Positions 28,691 through 41,427 are shown, counted from the first letter of the stretch. The stretch is DNA of 64,000 nucleotides from Algoriphagus sp. (GCF_029254265.1 NZ_JAQWXX010000110.1:1-64000); one strand, 5' to 3'. Numbers and translations are program-made. Notes: a model not told the origin generated them from the sequence alone.

Positions 28691-31600
28691 TTAAAGGATA
28701 GCTTCACTGGTTCTCTTAGAGTTACTTCTCTCGATACTATCAGATAGCTTATCGTATTCCTCCTGAGATCCTACAATAATGGACTGAAGTCTTCTTTGAC
28801 CAGTACCAGCAGGGATCAAGTGACCTACAATTACGTTTTCTTTCAAGCCTTTAAGCTCATCTCGCTTACCTCTGATGGCTGCCTCAGAAAGCACCTTGGT
28901 GGTTTCCTGGAAAGAAGCTGCTGAGATAAAGCTTTCAGTACCCAAAGAAGCTGCAGTGATACCTTGCAAGGTTGGCTTAGAAACTGCTGTCTCTGCATCT
29001 CTTACTGTCACCAGTTTAAGATCCTTACGCTTCAAGCTCGAATTCTCATCTCTTAGTCTTCTTGCAGAAATGATCATTCCTGGCTTCAATGTAGAAGATT
29101 CACCAGCGTCCATTACTACTTTCTTATCCAAGATATTGTCATTTTCCTCACGGAAAGCCCACTTATCAACTACTTGATTTTGAAGGAATCCGGTATCACC
29201 AGCATCAAGAATTTCAACTTTCTGCATCATTTGGGATACAATTACCTCAATATGCTTATCGTTAATTTTCACACCCTGAAGGCGGTAAACTTCCTGAATC
29301 TCATTCACCAAATACTCCTGTACAGCAGTTGGTCCTTTGATCGATAGAATATCATTTGGAGTGATTGCACCATCTGACAATGGCTCACCAGCTCTGATAA
29401 AGTCATTCTCCTGAACCAAAATATGCTTCGAAAGAGATACCATGTATTTCTTTATAACACCATCTTTAGATTCAATGATAATTTCTCTATTACCTCTTTT
29501 GATTCCTCCGTAAGTTACTACACCATCGATTTCAGATACCACAGCCGGATTGGATGGATTTCTTGCTTCGAAAAGCTCTGTTACTCTAGGAAGACCTCCA
29601 GTAATATCTCTGGTCTTACCGACTGATCTTGGGATTTTCACCAAAATCTGTCCAGCTTTTACTTTTTCACCAGCTTCAACAGCTAAGTGAGCTCCAACTG
29701 GAATGTTATATCCTTTTGATTCATCACCATAATTGACAAGAATCGCAGGGTTTTTGGTTCTATCTTTTGTATCAATGATTACCTTCTCACGGAATCCAGT
29801 CTGATCATCAGCAACTTCTTTGAAAGTTACTCCTTCCACGATTGCATCAAATTCGATTTTACCATCGAATTCAGATAGGATTACCGCGTTATAAGGATCC
29901 CACTTACAAAGTGACTCACCTTTAGCGATTTTTTGACCATCCTTAACATTAAGGATAGCTCCATAAGGAACGTGATTTGAAACTAAAGTTTTTCCAGTTT
30001 TGGAATCATTAATTTTGATTTCACCAGATCTACCCATAACAACAGAAAGGGGTTCACCTTCTTTGTTGGTTGTTTCTAACCATCTCAATTCTTCGTCAAA
30101 CTCAACCACACCTTCAAACTTTGCAAGAACAGAAGCTTCAACAGCCATGTTCGAAGCAGTACCACCTACGTGGAATGTTCTAAGTGTAAGCTGAGTACCT
30201 GGCTCACCAATAGATTGAGCTGCAATAACACCTACAGACTCTCCTTCTTGAACCATGTTACCAGTAGAAAGATTTCGACCATAACACTTAGCACATACTC
30301 CTCTACGAGTTTCGCAAGTCAATACTGATCTGATCTCTACTTCTTCGATTGTTGACTCATCTACGATACGAGCTACTTCATCATCGATTTCAGAACCAGC
30401 TTCAACGATCAATTGATCAGTAACTGGATCATACAAATCATGTACAGAAACTCTTCCCAAGATTCGCTCAGAAAGTGGCTCAACAATCTCGTCGTTGTCT
30501 CTTAATGGCTGAACGATCAATCCTCTCAATGTTCCACAATCATCTTCAGTGATAATCATATCTTGTGCAACATCCACCAATCTTCTGGTTAAGTATCCAG
30601 CATCGGCAGTTTTCAATGCAGTATCAGCAAGACCTTTACGTGCACCGTGTGTTGAGATGAAATATTCCAATACATCCAGTCCTTCTTTGAAATTAGAAAG
30701 AATTGGGTTTTCGATGATTTCACCAACAGAACCTTGAAGGTTTTTCTGTGGCTTAGCCATCAATCCTCTCATACCTCCCAGCTGACGAATCTGTTCTCTA
30801 GAACCTCTAGCTCCAGAGTGCATCATCATGTAGATCGCATTGAAACCTTGCTTATCCTCTTCCATCTGCTTCATAAGATTGTTAGTCAAATGAGAGTTGG
30901 TTCGAGTCCAGATATCAATTACCTGGTTATATCTTTCATTGTCTGTAATCAGACCCATCAAGTAGTTATTCCAAACCTGATCAACCTCTTCTTTTGCTTT
31001 CGCAATCATTGGTTCTTTCTCAGCTGGAATAATTACGTCGTTCAATCCCATTGACAAGCCACCCTTATATGCCATTTGGAATCCAAGGTTCTTGATGTCA
31101 TCAAGGAATTGAGCCGTACGGGCCATTCCGCAAACTTTAACTACTGTTGCAATAATTTGCTGAAGTTTTTTCTTAGTCAATAGCTCATTTACATAACCTA
31201 CCTCATCCGGTACAAACTGATTGAAAATCAATCGGCCTGCTACCGTATCAATGATTTGACTAGTAATAGTACCCTCAGCATCTCTGACGTTTACTTTACA
31301 CTTGATATTTGCATGCTTGGAGATTTTCTCCTCATTCATTGCAATTATCACTTCTTCAGTGCTGTAGAATGTCATTCCTTCACCAGCCACAGGCTCCTCA
31401 GGAGTAGATTTCTTTCCTTTGGTCACATAATAAAGTCCCAAAACCATGTCCTGAGATGGTACCGTGATCGGAGCACCATTGGCAGGGTTAAGGATATTAT
31501 GCGAGGAAAGCATTAAAGTAGAAGCTTCCAATATTGCTTCATGTCCAAGCGGTACGTGAACTGCCATTTGATCACCGTCAAAATCGGCGTTAAATGCAGT

Positions 31601-33004
31601 ACACACCAATGGATGAAGCTGGATTGCTTTTCCTTCGATCAATTTTGGTTGGAAAGCTTGGATACCCAATCTGTGAAGAGTTGGAGCACGGTTTAGAAGA
31701 ACTGGATGTCCTTTCAACACATTTTCCAAAATATCCCAAACTACCGGATCCTTACGATCAACAATTTTCTTGGCTGATTTTACGGTCTTAACAATTCCTC
31801 TTTCAATCAGTTTCCGGATGATAAAAGGCTTGAAAAGCTCAGCTGCCATATTTTTAGGAAGACCACACTCGTGAAGCTTCAATTCAGGACCTACTACGAT
31901 CACCGAACGTCCGGAATAATCCACACGCTTTCCGAGCAAGTTTTGACGGAATCGACCTTGCTTACCTTTCAACATATCAGAAAGAGACTTCAAGGCACGG
32001 TTTCCATCGGATCTTACCGCATTTACTTTTCTAGAGTTATCAAAAAGTGAATCTACAGCTTCCTGAAGCATTCGCTTTTCGTTTCTCAAAATCACCTCTG
32101 GCGCTTTGATATCAATCAATCGCTTCAAACGGTTATTTCTAATGATTACTCTTCTATAAAGGTCATTTAAATCAGACGTCGCAAAACGACCTCCATCCAA
32201 AGGAACTAATGGACGCAATTCTGGTGGAATCACTGGAACCATACGAACAACCATCCACTCAGGGCGGTTTTCAATTCTGGTTCTTGCATCACGGAAAGCT
32301 TCTACTACTTTAAGTCGCTTTAAAGCTTCCGCCTTACGCTGCTGAGAAGTATCTGTGGCCGCTTGGTGTCTTAATGAATAAGACAAATCATCCAGGTCAA
32401 TTCTAGCTAAAAGCATCTCTAGAGCCTCAGCCCCCATTTTAGCAATAAATTTATTTGGATCCTCATCATCGAGCATATGGTTTTCCTTAGGGAGCTTGTC
32501 CATAATGTCCAAATACTCGTCTTCAGTCAAGAAGTCTAGATATTGCACTCCCTCTTCTGCTTTGATACCCGCCTGAACTACTGCGTAACGCTCGTAGTAA
32601 ACAATCTGATCAAGCTTCTTAGTAGGCAATCCTAATAGGTAGCCAATTTTATTTGGAAGTGATTTGAAATACCAGATGTGAGCAACTGGAACAACCAATT
32701 CGATATGGCCCATTCGCTCTCTTCTTACTTTCTTTTCAGTAACCTCTACACCACAACGGTCGCAGATAATACCTTTATACCTGATGCGCTTGTACTTTCC
32801 GCAATGACATTCCCAGTCTTTGACTGGACCAAAGATTCGCTCACAGAACAAACCACCCATTTCAGGTTTGTAGGTTCTGTAGTTGATTGTCTCTGGCTGG
32901 GTCACCTCACCATTTGAGCTATCCAGAATTGATTCTGGAGAAGCTAGGCTGACAGTGACTCTTGAAAAATCATTGTTAAGTTTTTTATTTTTTCTGAACG
33001 CCAT
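28691..33004 (-). CDS. rpoC: RNA polymerase beta-prime subunit
   Basis: A 1437-residue catalytic subunit. The N-terminal zinc site is C66, C68, C81 and C84. The active-site loop NADFDGDQ has its Mg aspartates at D474, D476 and D478. A second zinc ribbon, [13 protein letters not shown], starts at C897. The trigger-loop and bridge-helix regions ([18 protein letters not shown], then [20 protein letters not shown]) are intact. It lies 49 bp after rpoB in the same transcript and ends in a strong hairpin. Confidence 0.98.
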   Translation of the reverse strand: MAFRKNKKLNNDFSRVTVSLASPESILDSSNGEVTQPETINYRTYKPEMGGLFCERIFGPVKDWECHCGKYKRIRYKGIICDRCGVEVTEKKVRRERMGHIELVVPVAHIWYFKSLPNKIGYLLGLPTKKLDQIVYYERYAVVQAGIKAEEGVQYLDFLTEDEYLDIMDKLPKENHMLDDEDPNKFIAKMGAEALEMLLARIDLDDLSYSLRHQAATDTSQQRKAEALKRLKVVEAFRDARTRIENRPEWMVVRMVPVIPPELRPLVPLDGGRFATSDLNDLYRRVIIRNNRLKRLIDIKAPEVILRNEKRMLQEAVDSLFDNSRKVNAVRSDGNRALKSLSDMLKGKQGRFRQNLLGKRVDYSGRSVIVVGPELKLHECGLPKNMAAELFKPFIIRKLIERGIVKTVKSAKKIVDRKDPVVWDILENVLKGHPVLLNRAPTLHRLGIQAFQPKLIEGKAIQLHPLVCTAFNADFDGDQMAVHVPLGHEAILEASTLMLSSHNILNPANGAPITVPSQDMVLGLYYVTKGKKSTPEEPVAGEGMTFYSTEEVIIAMNEEKISKHANIKCKVNVRDAEGTITSQIIDTVAGRLIFNQFVPDEVGYVNELLTKKKLQQIIATVVKVCGMARTAQFLDDIKNLGFQMAYKGGLSMGLNDVIIPAEKEPMIAKAKEEVDQVWNNYLMGLITDNERYNQVIDIWTRTNSHLTNNLMKQMEEDKQGFNAIYMMMHSGARGSREQIRQLGGMRGLMAKPQKNLQGSVGEIIENPILSNFKEGLDVLEYFISTHGARKGLADTALKTADAGYLTRRLVDVAQDMIITEDDCGTLRGLIVQPLRDNDEIVEPLSERILGRVSVHDLYDPVTDQLIVEAGSEIDDEVARIVDESTIEEVEIRSVLTCETRRGVCAKCYGRNLSTGNMVQEGESVGVIAAQSIGEPGTQLTLRTFHVGGTASNMAVEASVLAKFEGVVEFDEELRWLETTNKEGEPLSVVMGRSGEIKINDSKTGKTLVSNHVPYGAILNVKDGQKIAKGESLCKWDPYNAVILSEFDGKIEFDAIVEGVTFKEVADDQTGFREKVIIDTKDRTKNPAILVNYGDESKGYNIPVGAHLAVEAGEKVKAGQILVKIPRSVGKTRDITGGLPRVTELFEARNPSNPAVVSEIDGVVTYGGIKRGNREIIIESKDGVIKKYMVSLSKHILVQENDFIRAGEPLSDGAITPNDILSIKGPTAVQEYLVNEIQEVYRLQGVKINDKHIEVIVSQMMQKVEILDAGDTGFLQNQVVDKWAFREENDNILDKKVVMDAGESSTLKPGMIISARRLRDENSSLKRKDLKLVTVRDAETAVSKPTLQGITAASLGTESFISAASFQETTKVLSEAAIRGKRDELKGLKENVIVGHLIPAGTGQRRLQSIIVGSQEEYDKLSDSIERSNSKRTSEAIL

Positions 33005-33053
33005 AGTTTTTTGAAGATATGTAAAGGGCTCTTGCGAGCCCTAATTCGCTTAA

Positions 33054-36000
33054 TTAATCTAGAGTAATTTCAAGAGCCAAACCTCTCAACTCATGAACCA
33101 ATACATTGAATGATTCAGGAATATTAGGCTTAGGAAGGTTTTCACCCTTCACAATAGCTTCATAAGCTTTTGCTCTACCGATTACGTCATCAGACTTCAC
33201 AGTCAAGATCTCTTGCAGTACGTGAGAAGCACCGAATGCTTCCAACGCCCAAACTTCCATTTCACCGAATCGCTGTCCACCAAATTGAGCTTTACCACCC
33301 AACGGTTGCTGCGTAATCAATGAATATGGCCCGATAGATCTTGCGTGCATCTTATCATCAACTAGGTGACCAAGTTTCAACATGTAGGCTACCCCAACTG
33401 TAATTGGCTGATCGAATTTCACTCCAGAAAGACCATCATAAAGATAGGTTCTTCCGTAAGCTGGCAATCCTGCCAATTCCAATTCTGCTGACACTTCTTC
33501 TAAGGTAGCTCCATCGAAAATAGGTGTAGCATACTTCTTACCTAGCTTCTGACCCGCCCAAGCGAGTACTGTTTCGAAGATCTGTCCGATGTTCATTCGA
33601 GAAGGTACACCAAGCGGATTCAATACGATATCCATAGGAGTTCCATCCTCTAAGAATGGCATATCTTCGTCTCTTACGATACGGGCTACAATTCCCTTAT
33701 TACCGTGACGACCAGCCATTTTATCACCTACTTTAAGTTTACGCTTCTTAGCGATATAAACTTTAGCAAGTTGTACAATTCCGGCAGGAAGCTCATCTCC
33801 AACTTCAAGCGTAAATCGCTCTCTTTTAAAGTTACCGCTGATCTCATTTCTGGAATTGACAAAATTCTTTACAAGTTGAGAAACCAAAGTATTGGTGTAA
33901 TCATCTTTAGTCCAGTCATCAAGAATGATATCTGCAATGAGGTTAGCCTCTTCAGGAACGTTGTAGTTACTCTCATCTCTATAAGGATTTTTAGCAGGGA
34001 ACAAGTTATTTTCAATGTTTTTAGCATTGAACTTTGTTCCTTTAGAGATGATCTCATCTCCAAATTTGTGCTTCACTCCCTGAGAAGTTTTACCATCCAG
34101 AATAGCTACAAGCTTATTTATCATTTTAGCCCTAATAGACAAAAGATCTCTAGAGTACTTTGCTTTCAGTTTTTCAACTTCAGCTTTAGCTTTAACCCGA
34201 ACATCTTTATCCTTTTTAGGTCTTGAGAATAGTTTGGTCTCTATCACTACACCATTCAAGGATGGAGAAGCTTTCAAAGAAGCATCTTTCACATCACCAG
34301 CCTTATCTCCAAAGATTGCTCTTAGTAGTTTTTCTTCCGGTGTAGGATCAGTTTCACCTTTAGGAGTGATTTTACCAATTATGATATCACCTTCCTTCAC
34401 CTCGGCTCCGATGCTGATTACACCATTTTCATCAAGGTTTTTGACAGCCTCCTCAGAAACGTTAGGGATTTCAGAAGTTAATTCCTCCTCACCTCTTTTT
34501 GTATCTCTTACCTCAAGCTGAAATTCTTCTACGTGGATAGAAGTGAAGACATCTTCACGCACAACTCGCTCGGAGATCACAATCGCATCCTCAAAGTTGT
34601 AACCCTGCCAAGGCATGTATGCTACTTTTAGGTTTTTACCTAAAGCAAGTTCACCTTCATTGGTAGAATAACCTTCAACCAAAACTTGACCCTTCTTGAT
34701 CTTATCGCCCTTTAATACTAAAGGAGTTAAGTTGATGGTTGTATCTTGGTTTGTTCTTCTAAACTTAATCAAATCATAAGATTTGTATTCGTCAGTGAAA
34801 TTCACCAATAACTCATCTTCAGTAAGATCATATTTGATGACGATTTTACGAGCATCTACATAATCTACGACACCATCAGCTTCCGCAATTATCAAAGATC
34901 TTGAGTCAACCGCAGCTTTAGCTTCCAGACCAGTTCCTACAATAGGAGCCTCGGCTTTAAGAAGTGGAACTGCCTGACGCTGCATGTTTGATCCCATCAA
35001 AGCTCTGTTCGCATCATCATGCTCCAAGAATGGAATAAGTGAAGCTGCTACAGATACAATTTGGTTAGGAGCTACGTCCATATAAGTAATCTCAGAAGGT
35101 TCCAATACAGGGAAATCACCTTCAAATCTTGCTTTTACTTTCTCATTTATGAACTTTCCAGACTCATTCAGAGGAGCGTTTGCCTGAGCAATGTTATGAT
35201 CATCTTCCTCTTCTGCAGTTAGGAAAACTATATCCTCAGCCTTCATTCCAGCTTTTCCATCTTTCACTTTTCGATAAGGAGTCTCAAGGAATCCCATGGA
35301 ATTCACTTTTGCGTGAACACAAAGCGAAGAGATCAATCCAATATTTGGTCCTTCAGGAGTTTCAATAGTACAAAGACGTCCGTAGTGCGTATAGTGAACA
35401 TCTCGTACCTCAAATCCTGCTCTTTCTCTTGAAAGTCCACCTGGACCCAAAGCTGAAAGTCTTCTCTTATGGGTTAATTCAGCCAATGGGTTGGTCTGAT
35501 CCATAAATTGAGAAAGCTGATTTGTTCCGAAGAATGAGTTGATCACTGAAGAAAGTGTTCTTGCATTAATCAAATCTACAGGCTTGAAATCTTCGTTATC
35601 TCTAACGTTCATTCGCTCACGAATCGTCCTTGCCATTCTAGCCAAACCAACTCCGAACTGACTGTAAAGTTGCTCACCAACTGTCCGCACTCTTCTATTG
35701 CTAAGGTGATCAATATCATCGACTACCGCTTTAGAATTGATCAAACCGATCAAGTACTTTACGATGTAAATAATATCTTCTTTGGTCAATACAATTTTTT
35801 CTGGATCAATATCAAGACCAAGCTTTTTATTGATTCTATATCGACCAACTTCACCAAGATCATATCTCTTATCCGAGAAAAATAAACTGTGAATCACCTC
35901 TCGAGCTGTAGATTCATCAGGAGCCTCAGTATTTCTTAACTGACGGTAAATTACTTCTACAGCTTCTTTTTCGGAGTTGGAGTTATCTTTTTGTAGTGTA

Positions 36001-36929
36001 TTATAAACGATTGAGAATTCAGCTACATTGACATCTTCTCTATTAAGAATAATGCTTTTAGCACCTGAGTCCAAAATCATTTCAATATCTTCTTCAGTAA
36101 GGACAGTATCCCGCTCAAGTAAGACTTCATTTCTATCGATTGAAACTACCTCCCCAGTATCCTCATCAACAAAATCCTCTACCCATGTTCTAAGAACACG
36201 TGCAGCAAGCTTTCTACCAGCTACTTTTTTCAAAGCTGCTTTTGTAGTAGCTACTTCCTCAGATAAACCGAATAGATCAAGGATATCCTTGTCAGTTCCA
36301 TATCCAATTGACCTTAGTAAGGTAGTTACAGGGAATTTTTTCTTACGATCAATATATGCGTACATGACATTATTAATGTCTGTAGCAAATTCAATCCAAG
36401 ATCCTTTGAAAGGAATAATTCTTGCAGAATATAATTTCGTACCATTGGTATGCTTACTCTGTGCAAAGAACACACCCGGAGAACGGTGAAGTTGAGATAC
36501 AATAACTCTTTCTGCGCCATTGATTACAAATGAACCTTTTTCCGTCATATACGGAAGATTACCCAAGAATACTTCTTGTTCTATTGTCTCGAAATCCTCA
36601 TTATCCTCATCATGACAAAGCAATCTGAGTTTTGCTTTCAATGGAACGGAGTAGGTCAAGCCACGGTCTATGCATTCGCCAACACTATATTTTGGAGGGT
36701 CTACTGCATAATCAATAAATTCTAGAGTAAAATTCTCTCTGGAATCACTTATTGGGAAGTTTTCTGCGAATACTTTAAATAAGCCGTCTGCCCGGCGTTT
36801 TTCGGCAGGAGTATCCAACTGAAAAAAGTCTTTGAACGACTGCAGCTGAATATCTAGAAAATCCGGATAGTCTTTGACCACCTTAATGGAGGAGAAACTT
36901 TTCCTTTCGGTTTGATTCTTGATAGCCAA
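33054..36929 (-). CDS. rpoB: RNA polymerase beta subunit
   Basis: A 1291-residue subunit forming one side of the catalytic cleft. The rifampicin-binding region is the sensitive type: QLSQFMDQ at 471-478, then [20 protein letters not shown] with serine and histidine at the usual resistance positions. The C-terminal clamp region ([20 protein letters not shown]) is present. It lies 157 bp after rplL with an attenuator-like hairpin between, and 49 bp before rpoC. Confidence 0.98.
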   Translation of the reverse strand: MAIKNQTERKSFSSIKVVKDYPDFLDIQLQSFKDFFQLDTPAEKRRADGLFKVFAENFPISDSRENFTLEFIDYAVDPPKYSVGECIDRGLTYSVPLKAKLRLLCHDEDNEDFETIEQEVFLGNLPYMTEKGSFVINGAERVIVSQLHRSPGVFFAQSKHTNGTKLYSARIIPFKGSWIEFATDINNVMYAYIDRKKKFPVTTLLRSIGYGTDKDILDLFGLSEEVATTKAALKKVAGRKLAARVLRTWVEDFVDEDTGEVVSIDRNEVLLERDTVLTEEDIEMILDSGAKSIILNREDVNVAEFSIVYNTLQKDNSNSEKEAVEVIYRQLRNTEAPDESTAREVIHSLFFSDKRYDLGEVGRYRINKKLGLDIDPEKIVLTKEDIIYIVKYLIGLINSKAVVDDIDHLSNRRVRTVGEQLYSQFGVGLARMARTIRERMNVRDNEDFKPVDLINARTLSSVINSFFGTNQLSQFMDQTNPLAELTHKRRLSALGPGGLSRERAGFEVRDVHYTHYGRLCTIETPEGPNIGLISSLCVHAKVNSMGFLETPYRKVKDGKAGMKAEDIVFLTAEEEDDHNIAQANAPLNESGKFINEKVKARFEGDFPVLEPSEITYMDVAPNQIVSVAASLIPFLEHDDANRALMGSNMQRQAVPLLKAEAPIVGTGLEAKAAVDSRSLIIAEADGVVDYVDARKIVIKYDLTEDELLVNFTDEYKSYDLIKFRRTNQDTTINLTPLVLKGDKIKKGQVLVEGYSTNEGELALGKNLKVAYMPWQGYNFEDAIVISERVVREDVFTSIHVEEFQLEVRDTKRGEEELTSEIPNVSEEAVKNLDENGVISIGAEVKEGDIIIGKITPKGETDPTPEEKLLRAIFGDKAGDVKDASLKASPSLNGVVIETKLFSRPKKDKDVRVKAKAEVEKLKAKYSRDLLSIRAKMINKLVAILDGKTSQGVKHKFGDEIISKGTKFNAKNIENNLFPAKNPYRDESNYNVPEEANLIADIILDDWTKDDYTNTLVSQLVKNFVNSRNEISGNFKRERFTLEVGDELPAGIVQLAKVYIAKKRKLKVGDKMAGRHGNKGIVARIVRDEDMPFLEDGTPMDIVLNPLGVPSRMNIGQIFETVLAWAGQKLGKKYATPIFDGATLEEVSAELELAGLPAYGRTYLYDGLSGVKFDQPITVGVAYMLKLGHLVDDKMHARSIGPYSLITQQPLGGKAQFGGQRFGEMEVWALEAFGASHVLQEILTVKSDDVIGRAKAYEAIVKGENLPKPNIPESFNVLVHELRGLALEITLD

Positions 36930-37016
36930 GGTAGTATATGTTTATGGTGAAATTAATTAGCGAAATAAGTCAATTTTCGCTTGGAATAATGCAATTTAGT
37001 ACCTGTGCATAAACAG

Positions 37017-37045
37017 GAAAAGACCTGACTAAAATAGTCAGGTCT
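37017..37045 (-). terminator. Attenuator-like hairpin between rplL and rpoB
   Basis: A perfect 11-bp stem (AGACCTGACTA / TAGTCAGGTCT) with a 3-base loop but only a short T-run (TTTT, then CC). It lies about 40 bp after rplL. The weak tail suggests partial termination, which would set the ratio of ribosomal proteins to RNA polymerase, as known between rplL and rpoB in E. coli. Confidence 0.7.
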
Positions 37046-37085
37046 TAGGTGCTGAGCCTCGACCTAGAAGTCTCGGCTTAGCAAA

Positions 37086-37469
37086 TTATTTAATCTCTAC
37101 TTCAGCACCAGCTTCTTCCAAAGACTTCTTCAAGCCTTCAGCTTCGTCTTTTGCTACGCCTTCTTTAAGTGCCTTTGGAGCTGAATCTACTAGATCCTTT
37201 GCTTCCTTAAGACCAAGACCAGTTAATTCCTTAACAAGTTTAACAACTGCCAGCTTAGATGCACCAGCTGCTTTCAAGATTACATCAAAAGATGTCTTCT
37301 CTTCTTCAGCTGCAGCTTCTCCAGCACCAGCTCCGCCACCTGCAACTACTACTGCACCAGCAGCAGCAGGCTCGATGCCATACTGATCCTTAAGAATATC
37401 TGTCAATTCTTTAACTTCTTTTACAGTCAAGTTTACCAACTGATCTGCAAGTTGTGTAAGATCTGCCAT
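37086..37469 (-). CDS. rplL: 50S ribosomal protein L7/L12
   Basis: A 127-residue stalk protein: an N-terminal dimerisation helix pair ([20 protein letters not shown]), an Ala/Gly/Glu-rich hinge (about 36-56) and the C-terminal factor-binding domain ([20 protein letters not shown], then [11 protein letters not shown]). It recruits EF-G and EF-Tu. It lies 43 bp after rplJ. Confidence 0.97.
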   Translation of the reverse strand: MADLTQLADQLVNLTVKEVKELTDILKDQYGIEPAAAGAVVVAGGGAGAGEAAAEEEKTSFDVILKAAGASKLAVVKLVKELTGLGLKEAKDLVDSAPKALKEGVAKDEAEGLKKSLEEAGAEVEIK

Positions 37470-37512
37470 TGTATTTGAAATTTAATTTTTTGTTTGAATG
37501 ATTTTTTAAGTA

Positions 37513-38055
37513 TTATTTTTCTTCTCTTTCTGCAAGCGTTTTAAGCACTCCGGTCAAATTGTTTTGACCACTTTGCAATGCAGAAAGAAGGTTCATTGCT
37601 GGAGATTGTAGCAATCCAATTAGATCGCCAAGCAATTCCTGCTTTGACTTTAGCTTAGACAGCATTTCAAGGTTAGCGTCACCAATGAAAACATCAGTAT
37701 CAATAGCAGCACCCTTAAAAACTGGTCTAGTCTCTTTTTTGCCTATTTTTTTTCTGTAATCCAACAACAAATTTGCTGGTAAATTACTTGTCTCTTTTGA
37801 GAATAAAATTCCAGAGAATCCTTTCAATGCCTCTGATGATAACTTTGAATAGTCAGCATCCAAGTTTTCCAAAGCTTTTGCGATAAGAGTATTTTTGTAC
37901 ACTTTGTACTCAATACCTTTTTCGAAACATGCTCTACGGAATGAATTGGTCTGTGCAACAGAAAAACCTGAAGCATCAGTAATGTAGAAGAAAGGGGTTT
38001 CTTTGAACTTCTCAGTAAGACCGTCGATTATTACTTTCTTTTCGTCTCTAGTCAT
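37513..38055 (-). CDS. rplJ: 50S ribosomal protein L10
   Basis: A 180-residue stalk base protein. The N-terminal 23S-binding domain begins MTRDEKKVIIDGLTEKFKET and contains NSFRRACFEKGIEYKVYKNT; the C-terminal helix that carries L7/L12 dimers ends LKTLAEREEK. It follows rplA by 2 bp. Confidence 0.95.
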   Translation of the reverse strand: MTRDEKKVIIDGLTEKFKETPFFYITDASGFSVAQTNSFRRACFEKGIEYKVYKNTLIAKALENLDADYSKLSSEALKGFSGILFSKETSNLPANLLLDYRKKIGKKETRPVFKGAAIDTDVFIGDANLEMLSKLKSKQELLGDLIGLLQSPAMNLLSALQSGQNNLTGVLKTLAEREEK

Positions 38056-38057
38056 GA

Positions 38058-38756
38058 TTAAATACCTTGAATGCTACCCTTGTCTACTGCAATTCCAGGA
38101 GACATTGTACTGGATAAATATATACTCTTGAAATACGTTCCTTTAGATGAAGAAGGCTTCAGCTTAGAAATAGTAAGGATCAATTCTTTCACGTTTTCCT
38201 GAATTTGCTCAGGTGAGAAAGAAACTTTACCAATACCGGCATGGATAATTCCAAATTTATCAACTTTGAAGTCGATCTTACCAGCTTTTACTTCTTTTAC
38301 AGCTTTAGCTACATCTAGAGTAACTGTTCCTGATTTAGGGTTAGGCATAAGACCGCGTGGTCCCAATACTCTACCCAATCTACCTACCTTCGCCATAACG
38401 TTGGGCATAGTGATAATGACATCAATGTCAGTCCATCCGCCTTCGATTTTCGCGATGTAGTCGTCCAAGCCTGCGTAATCTGCACCTGCTTCGGTTGCTT
38501 CAGCTACTTTATCAGGAGTACAAAGCACCAATACTTTGATGTCTTTGCCTGTACCATGAGGAAGGGCTACTACACCTCTTACCATTTGATCAGCCTTACG
38601 TGGATCTACGCCCAAACGAACGTTGACATCTACCGAAGCGTCAAATTTTGCCAATGATATTTCCTTCAAAATAGAAGAAGCTGCCTCAAGGGAGTACACT
38701 TGGCTTGGGTCGTACTTAGAAAGAGCTTCTTTTTGCTTTTTTGTTAACTTAGCCAT
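38058..38756 (-). CDS. rplA: 50S ribosomal protein L1
   Basis: A 232-residue mobile-stalk protein contacting E-site tRNA. Typical segments are [34 protein letters not shown] and the signature [20 protein letters not shown]. In E. coli it represses its own operon. It lies 10 bp after rplK. Confidence 0.97.
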   Translation of the reverse strand: MAKLTKKQKEALSKYDPSQVYSLEAASSILKEISLAKFDASVDVNVRLGVDPRKADQMVRGVVALPHGTGKDIKVLVLCTPDKVAEATEAGADYAGLDDYIAKIEGGWTDIDVIITMPNVMAKVGRLGRVLGPRGLMPNPKSGTVTLDVAKAVKEVKAGKIDFKVDKFGIIHAGIGKVSFSPEQIQENVKELILTISKLKPSSSKGTYFKSIYLSSTMSPGIAVDKGSIQGI

Positions 38757-38766
38757 TGTTTTTTGT

Positions 38767-39210
38767 TTATACTTCCCAAGGGGCTTTACCAGATACTGTG
38801 ATACCCATGCTTCGTGCTGTCCCTGCTACCATTTTCATGGCAGACTCGACTTTGAAAGCATTAAGGTCAGGCATTTTTACCTCTGCTATCTCTCTTACCT
38901 GATCCCAGGATACAGAGCCTACTTTCTTACGGTTTGGCTCAGCAGATCCGCCTTTGATCTTTGCAGCCTCAAGCAGCAAATTAGCTGCGGGAGGTGTTTT
39001 TACTACAAAGTCAAAAGACTTATCAGAGTAGATGGTAATCAATACCGGAAGCACTTGACCCATTTTATCCTGGGTACGTGCATTGTATTGCTTACAAAAC
39101 TCCATGATGTTCAGACCCTTGGAACCAAGAGCCGGACCAACTGGAGGCGACGGGTTTGCCTGGCCACCTTTCACCTGTAGTTTTAAATAACCAGTGATTT
39201 CCTTAGCCAT
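38767..39210 (-). CDS. rplK: 50S ribosomal protein L11
   Basis: A 147-residue protein of the GTPase-associated centre. The proline-rich N-terminal domain ([20 protein letters not shown]) and the rRNA-binding C-terminal domain ([12 protein letters not shown]) are both intact. It lies 3 bp after nusG and 10 bp before rplA. Confidence 0.97.
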   Translation of the reverse strand: MAKEITGYLKLQVKGGQANPSPPVGPALGSKGLNIMEFCKQYNARTQDKMGQVLPVLITIYSDKSFDFVVKTPPAANLLLEAAKIKGGSAEPNRKKVGSVSWDQVREIAEVKMPDLNAFKVESAMKMVAGTARSMGITVSGKAPWEV

Positions 39211-39213
39211 TGC

Positions 39214-39771
39214 TTAGTCTTGTTTTTCTACTTGTATAAAGTTTAATTCTACAGGAGTATTTCTTCCGAAGATTTTGACCATAACATTCAATTTCTTCTT
39301 CTCTTCAAATATCTCCTCTATTGTCCCGGTAAACCCACTGAATGGACCGTCCATTACTTTAACGGTTTCTCCAACTATAAATGGTGTATCCAGTTTCTCA
39401 GCAAACTCATCAATTTCTTCAACCTTACCTAAAATACGATTGATTTCTGACTGACGTAATGGCTCAGGGGTTTTGGAAGCTCCCCCGGAGTTTGAACCTA
39501 AGAAACCGATTACTCCCGGAATACTTGTTATTACGTGATTGGCTTCACCATTCGAAAGATCTGCATGGACTAATACGTAACCAGGAAAGAAGTTTCTCTC
39601 CCTAACACGCTTTTTACCATTCCGCATCTCATATACCTTCTCAGAAGGAATTAACACGTCAGGAATAAATTCCTCAATCTTCTCTCTGTAGATTTCATTC
39701 TCCAGATAGGTTTTAGTCTTTTTTTCCTGTCCCGCTACTACTCTGAGTACGTACCACTTATGTTCAGCCAT
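39214..39771 (-). CDS. nusG: Transcription termination/antitermination factor NusG
   Basis: A 185-residue factor with an NGN domain ([20 protein letters not shown] start, then the [11 protein letters not shown] core) that binds the beta-prime clamp, and a C-terminal KOW domain ([20 protein letters not shown]) that binds Rho or S10. It lies 18 bp after secE and 3 bp before rplK, the conserved order. Confidence 0.97.
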   Translation of the reverse strand: MAEHKWYVLRVVAGQEKKTKTYLENEIYREKIEEFIPDVLIPSEKVYEMRNGKKRVRERNFFPGYVLVHADLSNGEANHVITSIPGVIGFLGSNSGGASKTPEPLRQSEINRILGKVEEIDEFAEKLDTPFIVGETVKVMDGPFSGFTGTIEEIFEEKKKLNVMVKIFGRNTPVELNFIQVEKQD

Positions 39772-39789
39772 TCTGTAATGTCAATTCAA

Positions 39790-39978
39790 TTAGAATAAAT
39801 CATAAAACCATTTCATGATATTCTCAAATCCCAAGTCAATAACACCTATAAAAAGTGCAAAAATTAGGGAAGCTACCAATACCAATACTGCGCTATTTTG
39901 AAGAAATGAATATTTAGGCCATGTGACCTTATTTTTCATTTCATCATAAGACTCCAGAACAAAGTTTTTCAGATTCAT
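39790..39978 (-). CDS. secE: Preprotein translocase subunit SecE
   Basis: A 62-residue single-helix form of SecE, starting MNLKNFVLESYDEMKNKVTW. The conserved amphipathic segment with the TWPKY motif is followed by one membrane helix (about 29-50). It partners the SecY encoded at 14462. I use the ATG at 39978; a longer frame from a TTG at 40026 would run into tRNA-Trp. It is co-transcribed with that tRNA and nusG. Confidence 0.94.
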   Translation of the reverse strand: MNLKNFVLESYDEMKNKVTWPKYSFLQNSAVLVLVASLIFALFIGVIDLGFENIMKWFYDLF

Positions 39979-39993
39979 AGTGTACTTACTTAT

Positions 39994-40067
39994 TGGCACG
40001 GGCAGAGAGATTCGAACTCCCATCAACGGTTTTGGAGACCGCTATTCTGCCGTTGAACTATGCCCGT
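39994..40067 (-). tRNA. tRNA-Trp (anticodon CCA), CCA tail encoded
   Basis: The minus strand folds as a cloverleaf: acceptor ACGGGCA / TGCCCGT, anticodon loop CTCCAAA flanked by CGGT / ACCG-type pairs, T-loop GTTCGAATC, discriminator G and an encoded CCA. It lies 16 bp before secE. Among the four tRNAs in this window only this one has the CCA encoded. Confidence 0.95.
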
Positions 40068-40095
40068 GTGAATGAAAGCTCCGCTAATGGGAACG

Positions 40096-40127
40096 CAAAA
40101 TTAGGGAAAGATCTCTTAAGAAACAAA
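40096..40127 (-). promoter_or_regulatory. Promoter of tRNA-Trp-secE-nusG-rplKAJL-rpoBC
   Basis: TTTG (40124-40127), a 20-base spacer and TAATTTTG (40096-40103) on the minus strand. The upstream box overlaps the last bases of the tuf terminator, so end and start signals share DNA. It lies about 28 bp before the tRNA. Confidence 0.75.
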
Positions 40128-40156
40128 TGCGACCCCAAAATAATTAGGGTCGCATT
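40126..40156 (-). terminator. Intrinsic terminator after tuf
   Basis: AATGCGACCC pairs with GGGTCGCATT around an 11-base A/T loop; the following bases on the minus strand are TGTTTC, a weak T tract. It lies 24 bp beyond the tuf stop. Confidence 0.75.
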
Positions 40157-40179
40157 GTTTATCTTATAATCAATTTTGA

Positions 40180-41367
40180 TTAATCAAGAATCTCAGTAAC
40201 CTGACCAGCACCTACTGTTCTACCACCTTCACGGATCGCAAAACGAAGTCCTTTCTCAAGCGCTACTGCTGAAAGAAGATTTACTTCAATCGTTACGTTG
40301 TCACCTGGCATTACCATTTCAACGTTTTCTGGAAGAGTGATCTCACCAGTTACGTCAGTTGTTCTTAGGTAAAACTGAGGTCTGTATCTGTTGAAGAATG
40401 GAGTGTGACGTCCACCTTCTTCTTTTGAAAGAACGTAAACTTCAGCTTTGAAGTGTGAGTGAGGCTTCACAGACCCTGGCTTACAGATAATCATACCACG
40501 CTTAATTTGTGATTTTTCAATACCTCTAAGCAATAGACCTACGTTATCACCCGCTTCACCTCTGTCAAGAATCTTACGGAACATTTCAACACCAGTTACT
40601 GTAGACTTCAAGCCTTCAGCTCCCATACCGATGATGTCTACCGCCTCACCAGAGTTGATTACACCTCTTTCAATTCTACCGGTTGCTACAGTACCACGAC
40701 CTGTGATCGAGAATACGTCTTCAACTGGCATCAAGAAATCTTTGTCGATTGCTCTTTCTGGAAGTGGAATGAAGCTATCTACAGCGTCCATAAGTTCCAT
40801 TACAGTGTTAACCCACTTTTCTTCACCATTCAATGCACCAAGTGCAGAACCAGCGATTACAGGGATGTTATCACCATCAAATTCATAGAATGAAAGAAGT
40901 TCTCTGATCTCCATCTCCACAAGCTCAAGAAGCTCAGGATCATCAACCATATCAACTTTATTCATGAATACCACTAGTTGAGGTACACCAACCTGGCGAG
41001 CCAGAAGGATGTGCTCTCTAGTTTGAGGCATTGGTCCGTCAGTTGCGGCTACCACTAGGATAGCGCCATCCATTTGAGCGGCACCAGTTACCATGTTTTT
41101 TACGTAATCAGCGTGTCCAGGGCAATCTACGTGAGCGTAGTGTCTCTTTTCAGTTTGATATTCCACGTGAGAGGTGTTAATGGTGATACCTCTTTCTTTT
41201 TCTTCCGGAGCGTTGTCGATAGAAGAGAAATCTCTTAATTCAGACAGACCCTTTGAAGCCAATACCGTAGTAATGGCAGCAGTCAAAGTAGTTTTGCCAT
41301 GGTCTACGTGTCCAATCGTACCGATGTTAACGTGCGGCTTGGAACGGTCGAATTGTGCTTTTGCCAT
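40180..41367 (-). CDS. tuf: Translation elongation factor Tu
   Basis: A 395-residue GTPase that delivers aminoacyl-tRNA. The P-loop GHVDHGKT is at 19-26, followed by [32 protein letters not shown] and GSALGAL, then beta-barrel domains II and III ending [12 protein letters not shown]. It sits at the end of a tRNA-Gly-tRNA-Thr-tuf transcript, with its own terminator. It is the only tuf copy in the window, and fusA is in a separate operon. Confidence 0.98.
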   Translation of the reverse strand: MAKAQFDRSKPHVNIGTIGHVDHGKTTLTAAITTVLASKGLSELRDFSSIDNAPEEKERGITINTSHVEYQTEKRHYAHVDCPGHADYVKNMVTGAAQMDGAILVVAATDGPMPQTREHILLARQVGVPQLVVFMNKVDMVDDPELLELVEMEIRELLSFYEFDGDNIPVIAGSALGALNGEEKWVNTVMELMDAVDSFIPLPERAIDKDFLMPVEDVFSITGRGTVATGRIERGVINSGEAVDIIGMGAEGLKSTVTGVEMFRKILDRGEAGDNVGLLLRGIEKSQIKRGMIICKPGSVKPHSHFKAEVYVLSKEEGGRHTPFFNRYRPQFYLRTTDVTGEITLPENVEMVMPGDNVTIEVNLLSAVALEKGLRFAIREGGRTVGAGQVTEILD

Positions 41368-41427
41368 GCGTGAAAATCCTCAGTTTAAGTTTAAAGATAT
41401 ATTTAGTTAATTATTAAAGCCGATTTG

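Noticed and set aside
39979..40026. 16-residue N-terminal extension of secE
   Set aside because: It begins with TTG inside tRNA-Trp; ATG 39978 gives a normal single-helix SecE.
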